Assembly (NCBI GenBank): GCA_023653055.1
Contig: JAMNXR010000001.1
Coordinates: forward strand, 186,001-250,000
Length of the DNA: 64,000 bases
Direction of reading: 5' to 3'
Source of the DNA: Burkholderiaceae bacterium
Lineage (GTDB): Bacteria > Pseudomonadota > Gammaproteobacteria > Burkholderiales > Burkholderiaceae_B
In this document: positions 43,815 through 53,577 of the stretch, piece by piece
Numbering within the stretch: the first letter of the stretch is position 1
Layout of the letters: each line of letters starts with the position of its first letter
The notes under the pieces: model-generated
What the model was told of the DNA's origin: nothing
The model's input: the letters and a program-made list of their open reading frames with translations, nothing else
The model's database searches: none
Translations under genes and position numbers: made by a program

Positions 43815-46019
43815 ATGTACACAAGCGTAAAGTATCAGAATATCCGCTTTCAGCTCCGCGGCTGGGTCGCTGCAGTGGCCTGTAGCGGCGCCGTCGTCAC
43901 TTTACCGGTCGTGGCGCAAACCCAGCCTTCAGGCGTAGAGCAATTTGTGCTGAAGGCAGATGGCAGCATGAGCCCTGTCAATAGCGCTTCTCAAGGCGCC
44001 TCTGTTGCCACGCCTAAAACCGGTGCGAGCGTCGCAAATACTGCCACAAGTCGTGCAACGAATAGTGCCATCAGTACGGCAACAAGCCCAGCGACCAATC
44101 CAGCTACGAATCCAGCCACGAATCCCAAAGACACAATCGCCGCCTCGGAAAATACGCCTGCTGCTAAAGCGGTCGCCGCAGCACGTCAGGCGGTGAACAG
44201 CAAACAGTTCGCTCAACTCGCGAGCTTTGTGCCTCAGGCGCGCGGAGATGTGTTGGCGACGTATCCTGAGTACTGGTTTTTGCGCACGCAACTTGGCCTT
44301 TATAGGTCGCCGAGTGTCGCACAAAATCTTGAACAGTTTCTTGAAAAAAACAGGGATGCGTATCTCGCAGATCGCTTGCGAGGCGAATGGGTGCTGGCGG
44401 CTGCGCGCAGCGGGGACTTTGTCACGGTTCGGAGTCTTGGGCCCGTACTCAATCCGAGTAATCAAGTGTTGTGCGCGCAACTTGAGGCCAAGCATATGGG
44501 CGGTCAGCGCGCTACAGCAGCGGAGGCGATGAAGATTTTTGTCCCCTTTGGTGCATGCTGGAAGTTATTTGATCAGCTGGTAGCGGATCGTGTGCTGACC
44601 AATGCTGAGTTGATTCCCTATTTGCACGAAGCGATTGAAAATAATAAGTTGCCGGATGCGCGCCGTTTTGCCGTCTACGTGTTTGACACGAATGAAATGG
44701 CGGCCTATGACGCGATGTTAAAAAGTCCTGCCGCCTGGTTAGCGACACAAACTGCCTTGGGTTCGACGCAGCGCAATGAGATCATTGCAATCGGTCTCGC
44801 GCGTTTGGCACGCACGGATTTGGCGGCTACAGAAGCGCTAGTCAACAAGAAATGGAAAAATCTGTTGCCAAAGCAATATACGCAATGGGTATATGGGCAG
44901 ATGGCCTTGGTGGCGAGTATGAGCCTCGACCCACGCGCCTATCAGTGGTATCGCGAGTCGGGTTCAGTGCGCCTGTCGGATAACAATGAAGCCTGGCGTG
45001 TGAGAATGGCGCTGCGTCAACCTAAGATCGATTGGAAGTGGGTGATGCAAGGCATCGATACGATGCGCGAACCTCAACGCAGTGATCCGACGTGGGTGTA
45101 CTGGAAGGCGCGCGGTCTCGCTGCAACCGGTAAAAAATCTGAAGCAGAAAAAGCCTATGCATCGATAGCGGCGGACTATAGTTTTTATGGACAGTTGGCC
45201 GCCGAGGAGTTGGGTCGCACGATTAGTGCACCTAAGCGTCCAGAGGCGGTGACGGAGAAAGAGTTGGCGCAAGCCCGCGCCAATCCCGGCTTGCAGCGTG
45301 CGGTCACGTTGTTTAAAAGAGGCTGGCGTCTTGAGGCGGTGCCGGAGTGGAACTTTACGTTGCGTGGCATGACGGATCGTCAGTTATTGGCCGCTTCTGA
45401 ACTCGCGCGTCGTGAGAGTATTTACGATCGTGTGGTCGTGACATCGGGACGAACCAAGGACGAGGTGGACTTTACCCAGCGCTTTGTCGCGCCTTTTGAG
45501 GGACGGGTGAGTGCACAAGCGCGTGAGGTCAATGTTGAGCCCGCGTGGGTCTACGGTTTGATTCGACAAGAGTCGCTGTTTATCATGGATGCGCGTTCAC
45601 ACGTCGGCGCCTCGGGCTTGATGCAGCTGATGCCGGCGACCGCAAAGTGGATGGCTAAAAAAATCGGCTTGACGAATTTCACGCCAAATAGTGTGAATGA
45701 TTTTGATACCAATACGAAGTTAGGGACAAGCTATTTGAGTATGGTGCAGTCTGATCTGGGTGGTTCACAGGTGTTGGCGAGTGCGGGATATAACGCAGGT
45801 CCTGGCCGGCCCATGCTTTGGCGTTCAAAACTGGATGCACCCGTAGAGGGAGCGATTTTTGCTGAAACCATCCCATTTAACGAAACCCGTGATTACGTTA
45901 AAAAAGTGATGTCTAACGCGACGTATTATGCGGCCGTCTTTTCTGGCAATCCTCAGTCGCTCAAGCAGCGTCTGGGACAAATTGAGCCACGACCATATGG
46001 TCGTTCACCTCTGCCGTGA
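43815..46019 (+). CDS. slt: Soluble lytic murein transglycosylase
   Basis: Periplasmic Slt70-type enzyme of 734 residues that cleaves peptidoglycan with 1,6-anhydro formation. A signal peptide ends near PVVAQ. Residues 40-115 are an Ala/Thr/Asn-rich low-complexity linker with tandem repeats, then the helical superhelix (120-540), then the catalytic SLT domain: [21 protein letters not shown] (catalytic Glu), [10 protein letters not shown] and [12 protein letters not shown] 43815 has AAAGG 5 bases upstream. The stop overlaps the cca start by GTGA. Confidence 0.94.
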   Translation: MYTSVKYQNIRFQLRGWVAAVACSGAVVTLPVVAQTQPSGVEQFVLKADGSMSPVNSASQGASVATPKTGASVANTATSRATNSAISTATSPATNPATNPATNPKDTIAASENTPAAKAVAAARQAVNSKQFAQLASFVPQARGDVLATYPEYWFLRTQLGLYRSPSVAQNLEQFLEKNRDAYLADRLRGEWVLAAARSGDFVTVRSLGPVLNPSNQVLCAQLEAKHMGGQRATAAEAMKIFVPFGACWKLFDQLVADRVLTNAELIPYLHEAIENNKLPDARRFAVYVFDTNEMAAYDAMLKSPAAWLATQTALGSTQRNEIIAIGLARLARTDLAATEALVNKKWKNLLPKQYTQWVYGQMALVASMSLDPRAYQWYRESGSVRLSDNNEAWRVRMALRQPKIDWKWVMQGIDTMREPQRSDPTWVYWKARGLAATGKKSEAEKAYASIAADYSFYGQLAAEELGRTISAPKRPEAVTEKELAQARANPGLQRAVTLFKRGWRLEAVPEWNFTLRGMTDRQLLAASELARRESIYDRVVVTSGRTKDEVDFTQRFVAPFEGRVSAQAREVNVEPAWVYGLIRQESLFIMDARSHVGASGLMQLMPATAKWMAKKIGLTNFTPNSVNDFDTNTKLGTSYLSMVQSDLGGSQVLASAGYNAGPGRPMLWRSKLDAPVEGAIFAETIPFNETRDYVKKVMSNATYYAAVFSGNPQSLKQRLGQIEPRPYGRSPLP
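44091..44126 (+). repeat. Three tandem 12-base units inside slt
   Basis: GCGACCAATCCA, GCTACGAATCCA, GCCACGAATCCC in tandem, encoding N-P-A-T repeats; the preceding 60 bases are a more decayed version ([13 protein letters not shown]). In-frame unit size allows copy-number change without disrupting the gene. Confidence 0.7.
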
Positions 46020-47104
46020 CGGTGGTTGCGGATCCTGCCTTGACGGGTTTGCAGGTCTACATCGTGGGTGGAGCGGTGCGTGATGCGCTGTTGGGTCTGG
46101 CGGCAGGTGACCGTGATTGGGTCGTGGTGGGCACCACACCTGAGGAAATGGTTGCGCGCGAGTTTATCCCCGTCGGGGGCGACTTCCCAGTTTTTCTTCA
46201 TCCTCGTACCAAAGAGGAATATGCGCTTGCACGGACCGAAAGAAAGTCGGGGCGTGGTTACAAGGGCTTTACCTTTTACACGGGCGCGGATGTCACCCTC
46301 GAAGAAGACTTAAAGCGTCGTGATTTGACGGTCAATGCGATGGCACAGTCGATGGCGGGCGACTTGATCGATCCACTCAATGGCCTGAAAGATTTGCAGT
46401 CACGCGTGTTTCGCCATGTCGGTCCTGCGTTTGAAGAGGATCCTGTGCGGATTTTGCGACTAGCGCGTTTTGCTGCACGCTTGACGGACTTTTCTGTGGC
46501 ACCTGAAACACTTTCAGTCTGTCAGCGCATGGTGTCGACGGGTGAGGTAGACGCATTAGTGCCTGAACGTGTCTGGCAAGAGTTGTCACGTGGTCTCATG
46601 AGTGACAAGCCCTCGCGGATGTTGGCAATTTTGCTGGAATCTGGTGCGAGTGCGCGCGTCATGCCTGAGTGGCACCATACCGTTCGGGTGGCGCAGTTGG
46701 TGGATGCGGCTGCAAGCTTGCCGCTGAGTGCACGCTATGCGTTGTTTTGTCTCGATACACAGGCGCGTGCGGAGTTGGCCAAGCGTTTGAGAGTACCCAC
46801 TGAGTGTGTAGACGTCGCGCGCTTATTGCCGGTGGTGCTGGCGGGAATGGCCAGGTGCACACCCGAGGACACGCTGTCCTTAATTGAAACCTGTGATGCG
46901 ATTAGAAAACCAGAGCGGTTTGATTTGTTGTTGGAAACAGCAAGTCTTGTAGAGGTGTTTGATGCGCAATGGTGGCGACTCAGCCTTCAAACCGTCTTGT
47001 CCGTCGATGCGGGCGCAGCAGCCCAAACGGCATCCGAGCCCGCACGAATCAAACAGGTGGTGCGAGCTGCGCGGCTAGCTGCCCTGAGCGATCGCTCTGA
47101 CTAA
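46016..47104 (+). CDS. cca: CCA-adding tRNA nucleotidyltransferase
   Basis: Class II nucleotidyltransferase adding or repairing the tRNA 3' CCA. 362 residues. [25 protein letters not shown] contains GGxVRD and the D-x-D catalytic acids; the [16 protein letters not shown] and [21 protein letters not shown] segments follow. There is no C-terminal HD domain, so it is shorter than the E. coli 412-residue form. GTG 46016 overlaps the slt stop; GTG 46022 is an alternative. The 3' end overlaps the convergent methyltransferase by 56 bases. Confidence 0.93.
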   Translation: MTVVADPALTGLQVYIVGGAVRDALLGLAAGDRDWVVVGTTPEEMVAREFIPVGGDFPVFLHPRTKEEYALARTERKSGRGYKGFTFYTGADVTLEEDLKRRDLTVNAMAQSMAGDLIDPLNGLKDLQSRVFRHVGPAFEEDPVRILRLARFAARLTDFSVAPETLSVCQRMVSTGEVDALVPERVWQELSRGLMSDKPSRMLAILLESGASARVMPEWHHTVRVAQLVDAAASLPLSARYALFCLDTQARAELAKRLRVPTECVDVARLLPVVLAGMARCTPEDTLSLIETCDAIRKPERFDLLLETASLVEVFDAQWWRLSLQTVLSVDAGAAAQTASEPARIKQVVRAARLAALSDRSD

Positions 47105-48272
47105 AGCCACTGAGGGGAAGCGTCATGCCTCGACCGAGTGCAATGACTTTAAAGAGCTCACCCATTTCTGCTTCGGAAATTAGCTTTTGCACAGCGGCAT
47201 AGGTTTGCGCACGCTGTTTGGGTTCAGGATGTTCGATTTGTTGTTGTGCATAGGCTTCAAGCAGCTGAGGGAGTCCGGCATTCAATAAGAAACGCGCTTG
47301 GGATGTATAGCCTAAGACGTCCAGGCCACTTTGTTGTGCTGCCTCGGCGATGGCGGTGAAATCAACGTGTGCGGTAATGTCTTGCAGACCAGGCGCTAAA
47401 AAAACATCATCGTGGCTGCGGTGTTGGATATGACACATCAGGGTGCCACGCTGTCGCTGCGGATGGTAGTACTCATGACGCGGAAAGCCATAATCAATCA
47501 GCAGGGCTGCACCGCGCGTGAGCCAGCGACCGAGGTCGTGAATCCATGCTTCAGCTTGTACGTTGATTTCAGAGCTGTAGCCGGGCAGCGCAGGCATGCG
47601 CGCGCGAACGGTGGCAGCAAGCTGGGGTGAGGCAGGCTTGTCTAAAAAGGCAAAACCCGCGTCGTGCGATACCACACCACGTTCCATTACCTCGCCTTGG
47701 TCAGACCAGGTAAAGAGCTCAACGGGCATGGCATCGAGGAGCTCATTGCCCACGACGCATCCGACAAAGCTTGTCGGAGGTGTCTCTAGCCAAGAGACGC
47801 GGTCACCCCACTCAGACAGACGTTGTTGCTGCCGCTGTTTGAGGTCGGCCGACACTTCAAGAATGTTGTAGCGAACATCCAGACCCTCTGCGTGCAATGC
47901 ACTGAGAAGGTCATTGGCGAGCGCGCCACTGCCTGCACCAAACTCCAGCACCTCGAGGGTATTGGTTTGACGCAAAATTTCTGATACCTGACGCGCGAGT
48001 GTTTGTCCGAACAAAGGTGTGAGCTGAGGGGCGGTGATGAAGTCACCGCTGAGTGTTGTAGCGCTGGAGCTAGTACTAGGCGCATCGGCAAGCTTGGCAT
48101 TGCCGGCGGCATAGTAGCCAAGTCCAGGTGCGTAGAGCGTGTGATGCATCCAGACACTAAAAGGCAGCCAGCCACCTGCTTGCTGGATCTGCAGATGCAA
48201 AAAAGCGCTGACGCGCTGAGTGTGACTCAGTGCGTCAGCGCTTACCGAGATCGCTTGATTAGCGGCGACCAC
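47049..48272 (-). CDS. SAM-dependent methyltransferase (NDUFAF7/DUF185 family)
   Basis: Class I methyltransferase of about 407 residues. [11 protein letters not shown] and [12 protein letters not shown] near residues 31-57, the SAM loop [15 protein letters not shown] near 115, and [16 protein letters not shown] near 175 are the family pattern. The mitochondrial NDUFAF7 homologue methylates an Arg of respiratory complex I; the bacterial target is not known. GTG 48272 overlaps the rhlE stop by 14 bases and gives an N-terminal helix similar to relatives. TTG 48200 is the other option. With the GTG start, the rhlE terminator hairpin lies inside this coding region. No ribosome site is clear, so coupling to rhlE is likely. 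Confidence 0.8.
   Translation of the reverse strand: MVAANQAISVSADALSHTQRVSAFLHLQIQQAGGWLPFSVWMHHTLYAPGLGYYAAGNAKLADAPSTSSSATTLSGDFITAPQLTPLFGQTLARQVSEILRQTNTLEVLEFGAGSGALANDLLSALHAEGLDVRYNILEVSADLKQRQQQRLSEWGDRVSWLETPPTSFVGCVVGNELLDAMPVELFTWSDQGEVMERGVVSHDAGFAFLDKPASPQLAATVRARMPALPGYSSEINVQAEAWIHDLGRWLTRGAALLIDYGFPRHEYYHPQRQRGTLMCHIQHRSHDDVFLAPGLQDITAHVDFTAIAEAAQQSGLDVLGYTSQARFLLNAGLPQLLEAYAQQQIEHPEPKQRAQTYAAVQKLISEAEMGELFKVIALGRGMTLPLSGFSQSDRSGQLAAQLAPPV
48199..48242 (-). terminator. Strong rhlE terminator within the methyltransferase 5' coding end
   Basis: 18-bp stem (AGCGCTGACGC plus ACTGAGT against ACTCAGC plus GCGTCAGCGCT on the minus strand), one C-A mismatch, 3-base loop and TTTTTT directly after. 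Read from rhlE it is a textbook terminator, 17 bases past the stop. It encodes the residues [15 protein letters not shown] of the proposed methyltransferase. Confidence 0.88.
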
Positions 48273-50016
48273 CGTCAAAGTTAAAACCACGACGTGCACC
48301 TGCCGCAGCGCGTGGAGCGCCAGGGCGTGCTGCACCGCCTGCACGCGCAGGACCATCACCGCGTGGCGCAAACGTCTTGCCACCCGGTGCGGCTGCACGA
48401 GGGGCAAACTCACGACCGGGGCGTGCTGCAGGCTTGCCTGCATAGGCTGGACGGTCTGAAGGTGCGCGATCGCTACGGTGCTCAAAAGGACGACCCTCGC
48501 CACGTGTGCTGGCGAATGGATTGTCGCTGCGAGCGGCCTGGGGACGATCACCGCGTGGTGCGTAAGCGGGCTTGTCACCACGTGGGGCGAACGTACGCTC
48601 ACGGTCACCAAAGGGCTTGTCGCCACGTGGTGCGTAAGCGGGTCTGTCACCGCGCGGTGCGAAAGATTTTTCGCCACGATCGGCATAGGGTCTGTCACCG
48701 CGTGGCGCGCCACTTGGTGCATCGCCACGGGGAGCAAACGTACGCGGCTCGCTGCGGCCAGCGGAGTAACGGTCGTTGCTGCTGCCGAAGCGGTCACCAC
48801 TACGGTCGTTGCTCCAACGGTTTGGCTTTTTGCCGCCCGCACCGCGTGACGCACCTTCGGGGCGTGCGCTTGGTGTGCGCTGTGGCTCAAGGCCGGCGAT
48901 CACGCCAGGTGGAATGGTGTTGCCGATGAAGTGTTCGATACGGCGGACTTTATGACGCTCGCTGTGGACAGCCAAGGTAAAGGCTGCGCCATCGCGACCG
49001 GCACGACCGGTACGACCAATACGGTGCACGTAGTCTTCAGGTTGCATCGGCAAATCGTAGTTGATCGCGTGGCTGATGGCCTGAACGTCAATACCGCGTG
49101 CGGCAACGTCGGTGGCAACCAAGACACGGACACGGCCGTCTTGCACTTCAGACAAGGTGCGTGAACGCTGGCGCTGGTTCATGTCGCCATGAAGCGCCAT
49201 TGCTGAGAAACCGCTGTCGGCAAGGTGTTCGGCCAGATCGTCTGCGCCGCGTTTGGTGGCGGTGAAGATAATGGCCTGGTCCATCGACACGTCGCGCAAG
49301 AGATGGTCAAGCAGGCGCAGTTTGTGGCCGGCGTCATCTGCGTACAGCAGTGTTTGTGTGATGTTGGCGTGACGATCTGACTGTGAGGTCATTTCGATAC
49401 GCTGTGGATCGCGCATCATGCGTGCGGCGAGCTTGGCAACGGTGCCATCCAGCGTTGCTGAGAACAGCAAGGTCTGGCGTGACTCGGGGCAACGGTCAAC
49501 GATGGTGTTAATGTCGTCGATGAAACCCATATCGAGCATGCGGTCGGCTTCGTCGAGCACCAAGGTGTGAACGGTCGACAAGTCAACGCGGCGGGCCTGC
49601 AGGTGATCCAGCAGACGGCCAGGTGTCGCCACCAGCACGTCAACACGACGTGAGAGTGCTTTGAGCTGGGCGCCGTAAGGCATGCCACCGACAACGGTCG
49701 CAACACGCAGATCGTCCAGGTTGCTACCGTACATTTCGGTGGCTTCGCTGACCTGCATGGCGAGTTCGCGAGTGGGGGTGAGCACCAGCACTTGGACGCC
49801 ACGGCCTTTGTTACCAGGCTTGTGCGCGATTTTGTTGAGTGCGGGCAGCATAAAGGCGGCGGTCTTGCCGCTGCCTGTCTGGGCGGACACCATCAAGTCG
49901 GCACCGGCCAAGGCTGCTGGAATCGCAGACATCTGGACGGGTGTCGGCGTGGTGAAGCCGGTACGTTCAATGGAAGACAACAAAGCGGGGACGAGCCCCA
50001 ACGAATCGAAGGACAT
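48259..50016 (-). CDS. rhlE: DEAD-box ATP-dependent RNA helicase RhlE with long RGD/RGG-rich tail
   Basis: RNA helicase of 585 residues. The core shows GFTTPTPVQ (Q motif), AQTGSGKTAAF (I), PTRELAMQ (Ia), VLDEADRMLDMGF (II), SAT (III) and HRIGRTGRAGRDG (VI). From about residue 375 a tail of roughly 210 residues is built of repeats such as FAPRGDRP and YAPRGDKP, rich in Arg, Gly, Asp, Pro, probably an RNA-binding disordered region. ATG 50016 has AAAGGA nearby; a longer in-frame start at 50115 is rejected. The tail DNA is free of stops in other frames on both strands. Confidence 0.94.
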   Translation of the reverse strand: MSFDSLGLVPALLSSIERTGFTTPTPVQMSAIPAALAGADLMVSAQTGSGKTAAFMLPALNKIAHKPGNKGRGVQVLVLTPTRELAMQVSEATEMYGSNLDDLRVATVVGGMPYGAQLKALSRRVDVLVATPGRLLDHLQARRVDLSTVHTLVLDEADRMLDMGFIDDINTIVDRCPESRQTLLFSATLDGTVAKLAARMMRDPQRIEMTSQSDRHANITQTLLYADDAGHKLRLLDHLLRDVSMDQAIIFTATKRGADDLAEHLADSGFSAMALHGDMNQRQRSRTLSEVQDGRVRVLVATDVAARGIDVQAISHAINYDLPMQPEDYVHRIGRTGRAGRDGAAFTLAVHSERHKVRRIEHFIGNTIPPGVIAGLEPQRTPSARPEGASRGAGGKKPNRWSNDRSGDRFGSSNDRYSAGRSEPRTFAPRGDAPSGAPRGDRPYADRGEKSFAPRGDRPAYAPRGDKPFGDRERTFAPRGDKPAYAPRGDRPQAARSDNPFASTRGEGRPFEHRSDRAPSDRPAYAGKPAARPGREFAPRAAAPGGKTFAPRGDGPARAGGAARPGAPRAAAGARRGFNFDGGRR

Positions 50017-50378
50017 GACTTTCCTTTTGGCCAGATAGTGGCCATGTGACGCAGCCCGGAGAATTGGTAGACCGGCGGTAGTCGGTTGAATCGAGCATCG
50101 TGCCGACCGAATCAACCGAACGTCTGGGCTGTAGATCCATCTATCTGGATCACACTAGCTGCCCACGAAAGGAAAGGAGGTCAGGAATCGATGATGTGAA
50201 GCCGAAATTTAGGTTGTTTGCCTATTTTCAGACTTATGCACTTTCTTGTGCAGCGGTACGTTATACCAAAGGTACGGTTAAAACCACAAAACCAGCGGTA
50301 ATTTATACACAAGCACTTTTTGTACAGAGCCCGAATACTAACCTATTTTTTGCTTCGGGTATACCCTTTACGAAAAAA
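50017..50378. other. Long rhlE upstream region
   Basis: No convincing gene. It lies between the 3' end of ung and the rhlE start. On the minus strand a TATAAA box occurs at 50302-50307, CGTACC occurs twice around 50250-50280, and CCCGAA/TTCGGG (near 50330-50360) could form a weak stem after ung. If transcription starts near the TATAAA box the rhlE leader is over 250 bases, a length seen for cold-shock helicase mRNAs. Confidence 0.4.
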
Positions 50379-51125
50379 TTATGCTTTCCAGTCAATTACT
50401 TGGAGATTGTGTTGCGCCAACCAATCATTTGCCAAGCGAAAATGATCGCAACCCACAAACGGTGTCGGGGGTCTGCGCGCCGAGAGCGGTGAGGGGTGAT
50501 TGGCCATCAAAATCAGATGGTCGCCCTGTCCAGAAATCAGTGCGCGCTTGGCTTGGGCATGCGCCCCCCAGAGCATGAACACTTTGGGTGAGGCGTCGCA
50601 GGCGACCGCAGAGATGAGTGCATCCGTCACGGTTTCCCAACCGGCCCGAGCATGCGACGCGGGTTGACCATCTTCGACAGTCAGGCAGGTATTGAGTAGC
50701 AGTACCCCCTGTTGTACCCAGGGTGACAAATCGTTTTTAAGGAGGTTGGACGCCAACACAAGTTCGGAAGGATCGGTTGGGTATTCGCGTTCAATCTCTT
50801 GCAAAATATTGCGCAAGCTAGGTGGACGTTTAAATCCATCTGGGACCGAAAAGGCGAGACCTTGCGCTTGCCCGGGGCCATGATAGGGGTCTTGACCCAG
50901 AATCACGACCTTGACGGCGTTCGGCTGCAGGGTATCGAGCGCACGCAAAGGACGCGCGGGATAGATGATTGCGCCTTGCGCGAGCCGCGTTTGGAGCATG
51001 GACGAGAGACTGTCGAGTGCTCCGCGAACTGGCGCAGACTCTAAACATGACCGCCAAGCGAGCGAGACGCGCTCTAGATGCGCCCAGAGCAAGGCGTCTT
51101 GGAGCTGGTTACTCTGCGGCAGCAT
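50379..51125 (-). CDS. ung: Uracil-DNA glycosylase
   Basis: Family 1 UDG of 248 residues that removes uracil from DNA. GQDPYHGPGQAQGLAFSV near 88-105 holds the catalytic Asp, LLNTCLTVEDGQPASHA is the substrate pocket, and NHPSPLSARR near 215 holds the catalytic His and the minor-groove loop. ATG 51125 is 16 bases after trpC; the longer in-frame start at 51221 overlaps trpC coding and is rejected. It is the last gene of the trp transcript here. Confidence 0.95.
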   Translation of the reverse strand: MLPQSNQLQDALLWAHLERVSLAWRSCLESAPVRGALDSLSSMLQTRLAQGAIIYPARPLRALDTLQPNAVKVVILGQDPYHGPGQAQGLAFSVPDGFKRPPSLRNILQEIEREYPTDPSELVLASNLLKNDLSPWVQQGVLLLNTCLTVEDGQPASHARAGWETVTDALISAVACDASPKVFMLWGAHAQAKRALISGQGDHLILMANHPSPLSARRPPTPFVGCDHFRLANDWLAQHNLQVIDWKA

Positions 51126-51141
51126 CTTTAAGGAAATATGT

Positions 51142-51930
51142 TTAGGCAAACAAACGTGCAAGCTCTGCGCCTGGATTGGGCGCGCGCATAAAGGCTTCGC
51201 CCACCAGGAAGGCATTGACATCGTTGTCGCGCATCAACTGTACGTCTGGAGGCGCCAAAATGCCGCTTTCGGTGATCACAAGCTTGCCGATGGGGATGCG
51301 CTGCAACAAATCGAGCGTGTTTTGAAGAGACGTTTCGAATGTGCGTAGATTGCGATTGTTGATCCCCAACAGCGAAGTGTTCATGTCCAGGGCGATCTCC
51401 AGTTCGTCGGCATCATGCACCTCTACCAGCACATCCATACCAAGTTCGTAAGCACACTCTTCAAACTCAGTGAGCTGTGTAGAACTCAAGGCGGAAACAA
51501 TCAGCAACACACAGTCTGCGCCCATCGCGCGGGCGGCAATGATTTGATAAGGATCAACGATGAAGTCTTTGCGTAACACGGGAAGTTTGCATGCTTCGCG
51601 CGCTTGACGCAGATAATCATCGTCGCCCAGAAAAAACTGTTTGTCTGTCAACACTGACAGGCAGGCAGCACCGTGCTCAGCATAAGACGCTGCAATTTCG
51701 GCGGGGATGAAGACCTCGCGCAGCACGCCTTTTGAAGGGGAGGCTTTTTTGATTTCTGCAATGACGCCAGGCTTGCCTGCAGCGACCTTGGTTTCGAGTG
51801 CTTTGCCAAAGCCACGGACATCTTTACGTGCTTTGGCTTCTTTGAGGAGCTCGGCTTCGCTGCGCACTTGACGCTCTGCTGCGACTTCTTGGGCTTTAAC
51901 GGCAAGGATTTTATTGAGGATGTCGCTCAT
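51142..51930 (-). CDS. trpC: Indole-3-glycerol phosphate synthase
   Basis: TIM-barrel enzyme of 262 residues for the fourth step of tryptophan synthesis. Conserved: [14 protein letters not shown] near 67-80 (catalytic Lys), [12 protein letters not shown] near 125, [21 protein letters not shown] near 190 and VITESGI near 215. ATG 51930 overlaps the trpD stop by ATGA. It has no fused trpF domain. Confidence 0.96.
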   Translation of the reverse strand: MSDILNKILAVKAQEVAAERQVRSEAELLKEAKARKDVRGFGKALETKVAAGKPGVIAEIKKASPSKGVLREVFIPAEIAASYAEHGAACLSVLTDKQFFLGDDDYLRQAREACKLPVLRKDFIVDPYQIIAARAMGADCVLLIVSALSSTQLTEFEECAYELGMDVLVEVHDADELEIALDMNTSLLGINNRNLRTFETSLQNTLDLLQRIPIGKLVITESGILAPPDVQLMRDNDVNAFLVGEAFMRAPNPGAELARLFA

Positions 51931-52955
51931 GCTGCATATTTCCGTGTGTGTGCACAAAAGGCTTCAAGCTTTTCGCGTGCGGCACCGCTCGCAATTGCTT
52001 CAAAAGCCATCTTAATCCCGTCTTGGATCGAAGCGGCATGGTTGCCCACATAAATAGCCAGTCCTGCATTAAAAGCCACAATGTCGCGAGCCGTGCCGGG
52101 CGTATTGCCAAGTGCTTGGAGCACATAGTCACGAGACTCTTCTTTGCTCGACACTCTAATGCTGCGATTGGAGGCCATTTGTAGACCGAAGTCTTCGGGA
52201 TGGATTTCGTATTCAGAGATAACGCCATCTTTGAGTTCGCCAACGAGTGTGCCTGCGCCCAGCGAGGCTTCATCCATGCCGTCCTTGCCATGCACAATCA
52301 TGACGTGTCGTGAGCCGAGTGACTGCAGCACGCGCACCTGTATGCCAACGAGATCTGCGTGAAAGACGCCCATCAGTTGATTGGCGGCACCTGCCGGATT
52401 GGTCAGGGGACCCAAGAGGTTAAAAATCGTGCGTACACCGAGTTCTTTGCGCACCGGTGCGATATTTTTCATCGCGCCGTGGTGTGCAGGGGCAAACATA
52501 AAGCCGATGCCCGTTTCCTCAATACATGCGGAGACTTGTTGTGGTGTCAATGTCAGGTTGGCGCCGAGCGCTTCGAGCACATCCGCGCTCCCTGACGATG
52601 AAGACGCACTGCGTCCGCCGTGTTTGGCGATGGGTACACCCGCCGCTGCAGCCACAAACATGGCTGTCGTAGAAATGTTGAAGGTGTTGCTCCCGTCACC
52701 GCCCGTGCCGCACATATCGACCATGTCTTGTGGATTGGCGACATGCACAGGTGTAGCGAATTCGCGCATGACTTTTGCTGCGGCGGTGATTTCGCCGATC
52801 GTTTCTTTTTTGACGCGCAAGCCCATCAGTAAAGCCGCGGCAATGGTGGGCGACATTTCGCCACGCATCAACATGCGCATGAGATGAAGCATCTCATCAT
52901 GAAAGATTTCACGATGTTCGATGCAACGGTGGAGTGCTTCGCTAGGCGTAATCAT
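51927..52955 (-). CDS. trpD: Anthranilate phosphoribosyltransferase
   Basis: Joins anthranilate and PRPP. 342 residues. The PRPP site [17 protein letters not shown] near 78-94, [21 protein letters not shown] near 110-130, and [23 protein letters not shown] near 155 are intact. 11 bases downstream of trpG and coupled to trpC. No glutamine amidotransferase domain is fused. Confidence 0.96.
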   Translation of the reverse strand: MITPSEALHRCIEHREIFHDEMLHLMRMLMRGEMSPTIAAALLMGLRVKKETIGEITAAAKVMREFATPVHVANPQDMVDMCGTGGDGSNTFNISTTAMFVAAAAGVPIAKHGGRSASSSSGSADVLEALGANLTLTPQQVSACIEETGIGFMFAPAHHGAMKNIAPVRKELGVRTIFNLLGPLTNPAGAANQLMGVFHADLVGIQVRVLQSLGSRHVMIVHGKDGMDEASLGAGTLVGELKDGVISEYEIHPEDFGLQMASNRSIRVSSKEESRDYVLQALGNTPGTARDIVAFNAGLAIYVGNHAASIQDGIKMAFEAIASGAAREKLEAFCAHTRKYAA

Positions 52956-52966
52956 GAGACGCTATC

Positions 52967-53554
52967 CTATTTGGCCGCAAGCGGAGTCGCAGGCAGTTTG
53001 AGAAAGTTACGCAGCATCGCGTGACCGTGTTCGCTCAAAATCGATTCGGGGTGAAACTGTACGCCATAGATGGGTAATGTTTTGTGGCGCACGCCCATGA
53101 TTTCACCATCCGCGGTTTGGGAGGTGATTTCCAGGCAATCGGGAATGGTGGCGCGCTCGATGGCGAGAGAGTGATAGCGAATCACAGTAAAGGGCGAAGG
53201 CAGACCTTTGAACACATCGGAATCAGTGTGTGTAATCTCTGAGGTTTTGCCATGCATGATTTGCTGCGCACGGACAATTTTGCCACCAAACGCTGCGCCG
53301 ATGGCCTGGTGACCCAGACACACACCCAGGATCGGTACTTTGCCGGCGTAGCGTTTAATCACCTCTACGGATACGCCGGCTTCGGCGGGTGAGCAAGGGC
53401 CCGGTGAAATGCAGATGTGATCCGGTTTGAGCGCGTCGATTTCGTCGAGCGTAATTTGGTCGTTGCGGTAGACGCGCACGTCCTCACCGAGTTCGCCAAA
53501 GTACTGCACCAGGTTGTAGGTAAACGAGTCGTAGTTGTCGATCATCAATAACAT
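52967..53554 (-). CDS. trpG: Anthranilate synthase component II (glutamine amidotransferase)
   Basis: Class I amidotransferase of 195 residues supplying ammonia to Trp[15 protein letters not shown] at 7-20, nucleophile Cys in [11 protein letters not shown] near 80 and the His-Glu pair in [14 protein letters not shown] near 170. In some bacteria the same subunit serves p-aminobenzoate synthesis. It starts 23 bases after trpE. Confidence 0.96.
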   Translation of the reverse strand: MLLMIDNYDSFTYNLVQYFGELGEDVRVYRNDQITLDEIDALKPDHICISPGPCSPAEAGVSVEVIKRYAGKVPILGVCLGHQAIGAAFGGKIVRAQQIMHGKTSEITHTDSDVFKGLPSPFTVIRYHSLAIERATIPDCLEITSQTADGEIMGVRHKTLPIYGVQFHPESILSEHGHAMLRNFLKLPATPLAAK

Positions 53555-53577
53555 GTTGTCTGTCCTGTTTTGGCGAG

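Noticed and set aside
44041-44130. Possible CRISPR-like or satellite repeat
   Set aside because: Units are 12 bases, contiguous, in frame and encode a protein linker in slt; there are no spacers.
48273-48890. Upstream extension of the methyltransferase reading frame (total 613 codons)
   Set aside because: It runs through the RhlE repeat tail in another frame and gives a His/Val/Arg/Ala-rich low-complexity product with no family match; it is open only because the repeats lack stops.
48294-48929. Plus-strand 211-codon frame opposite rhlE
   Set aside because: Antisense shadow of the repeat tail; composition is Arg/His/Cys-rich without domain features.
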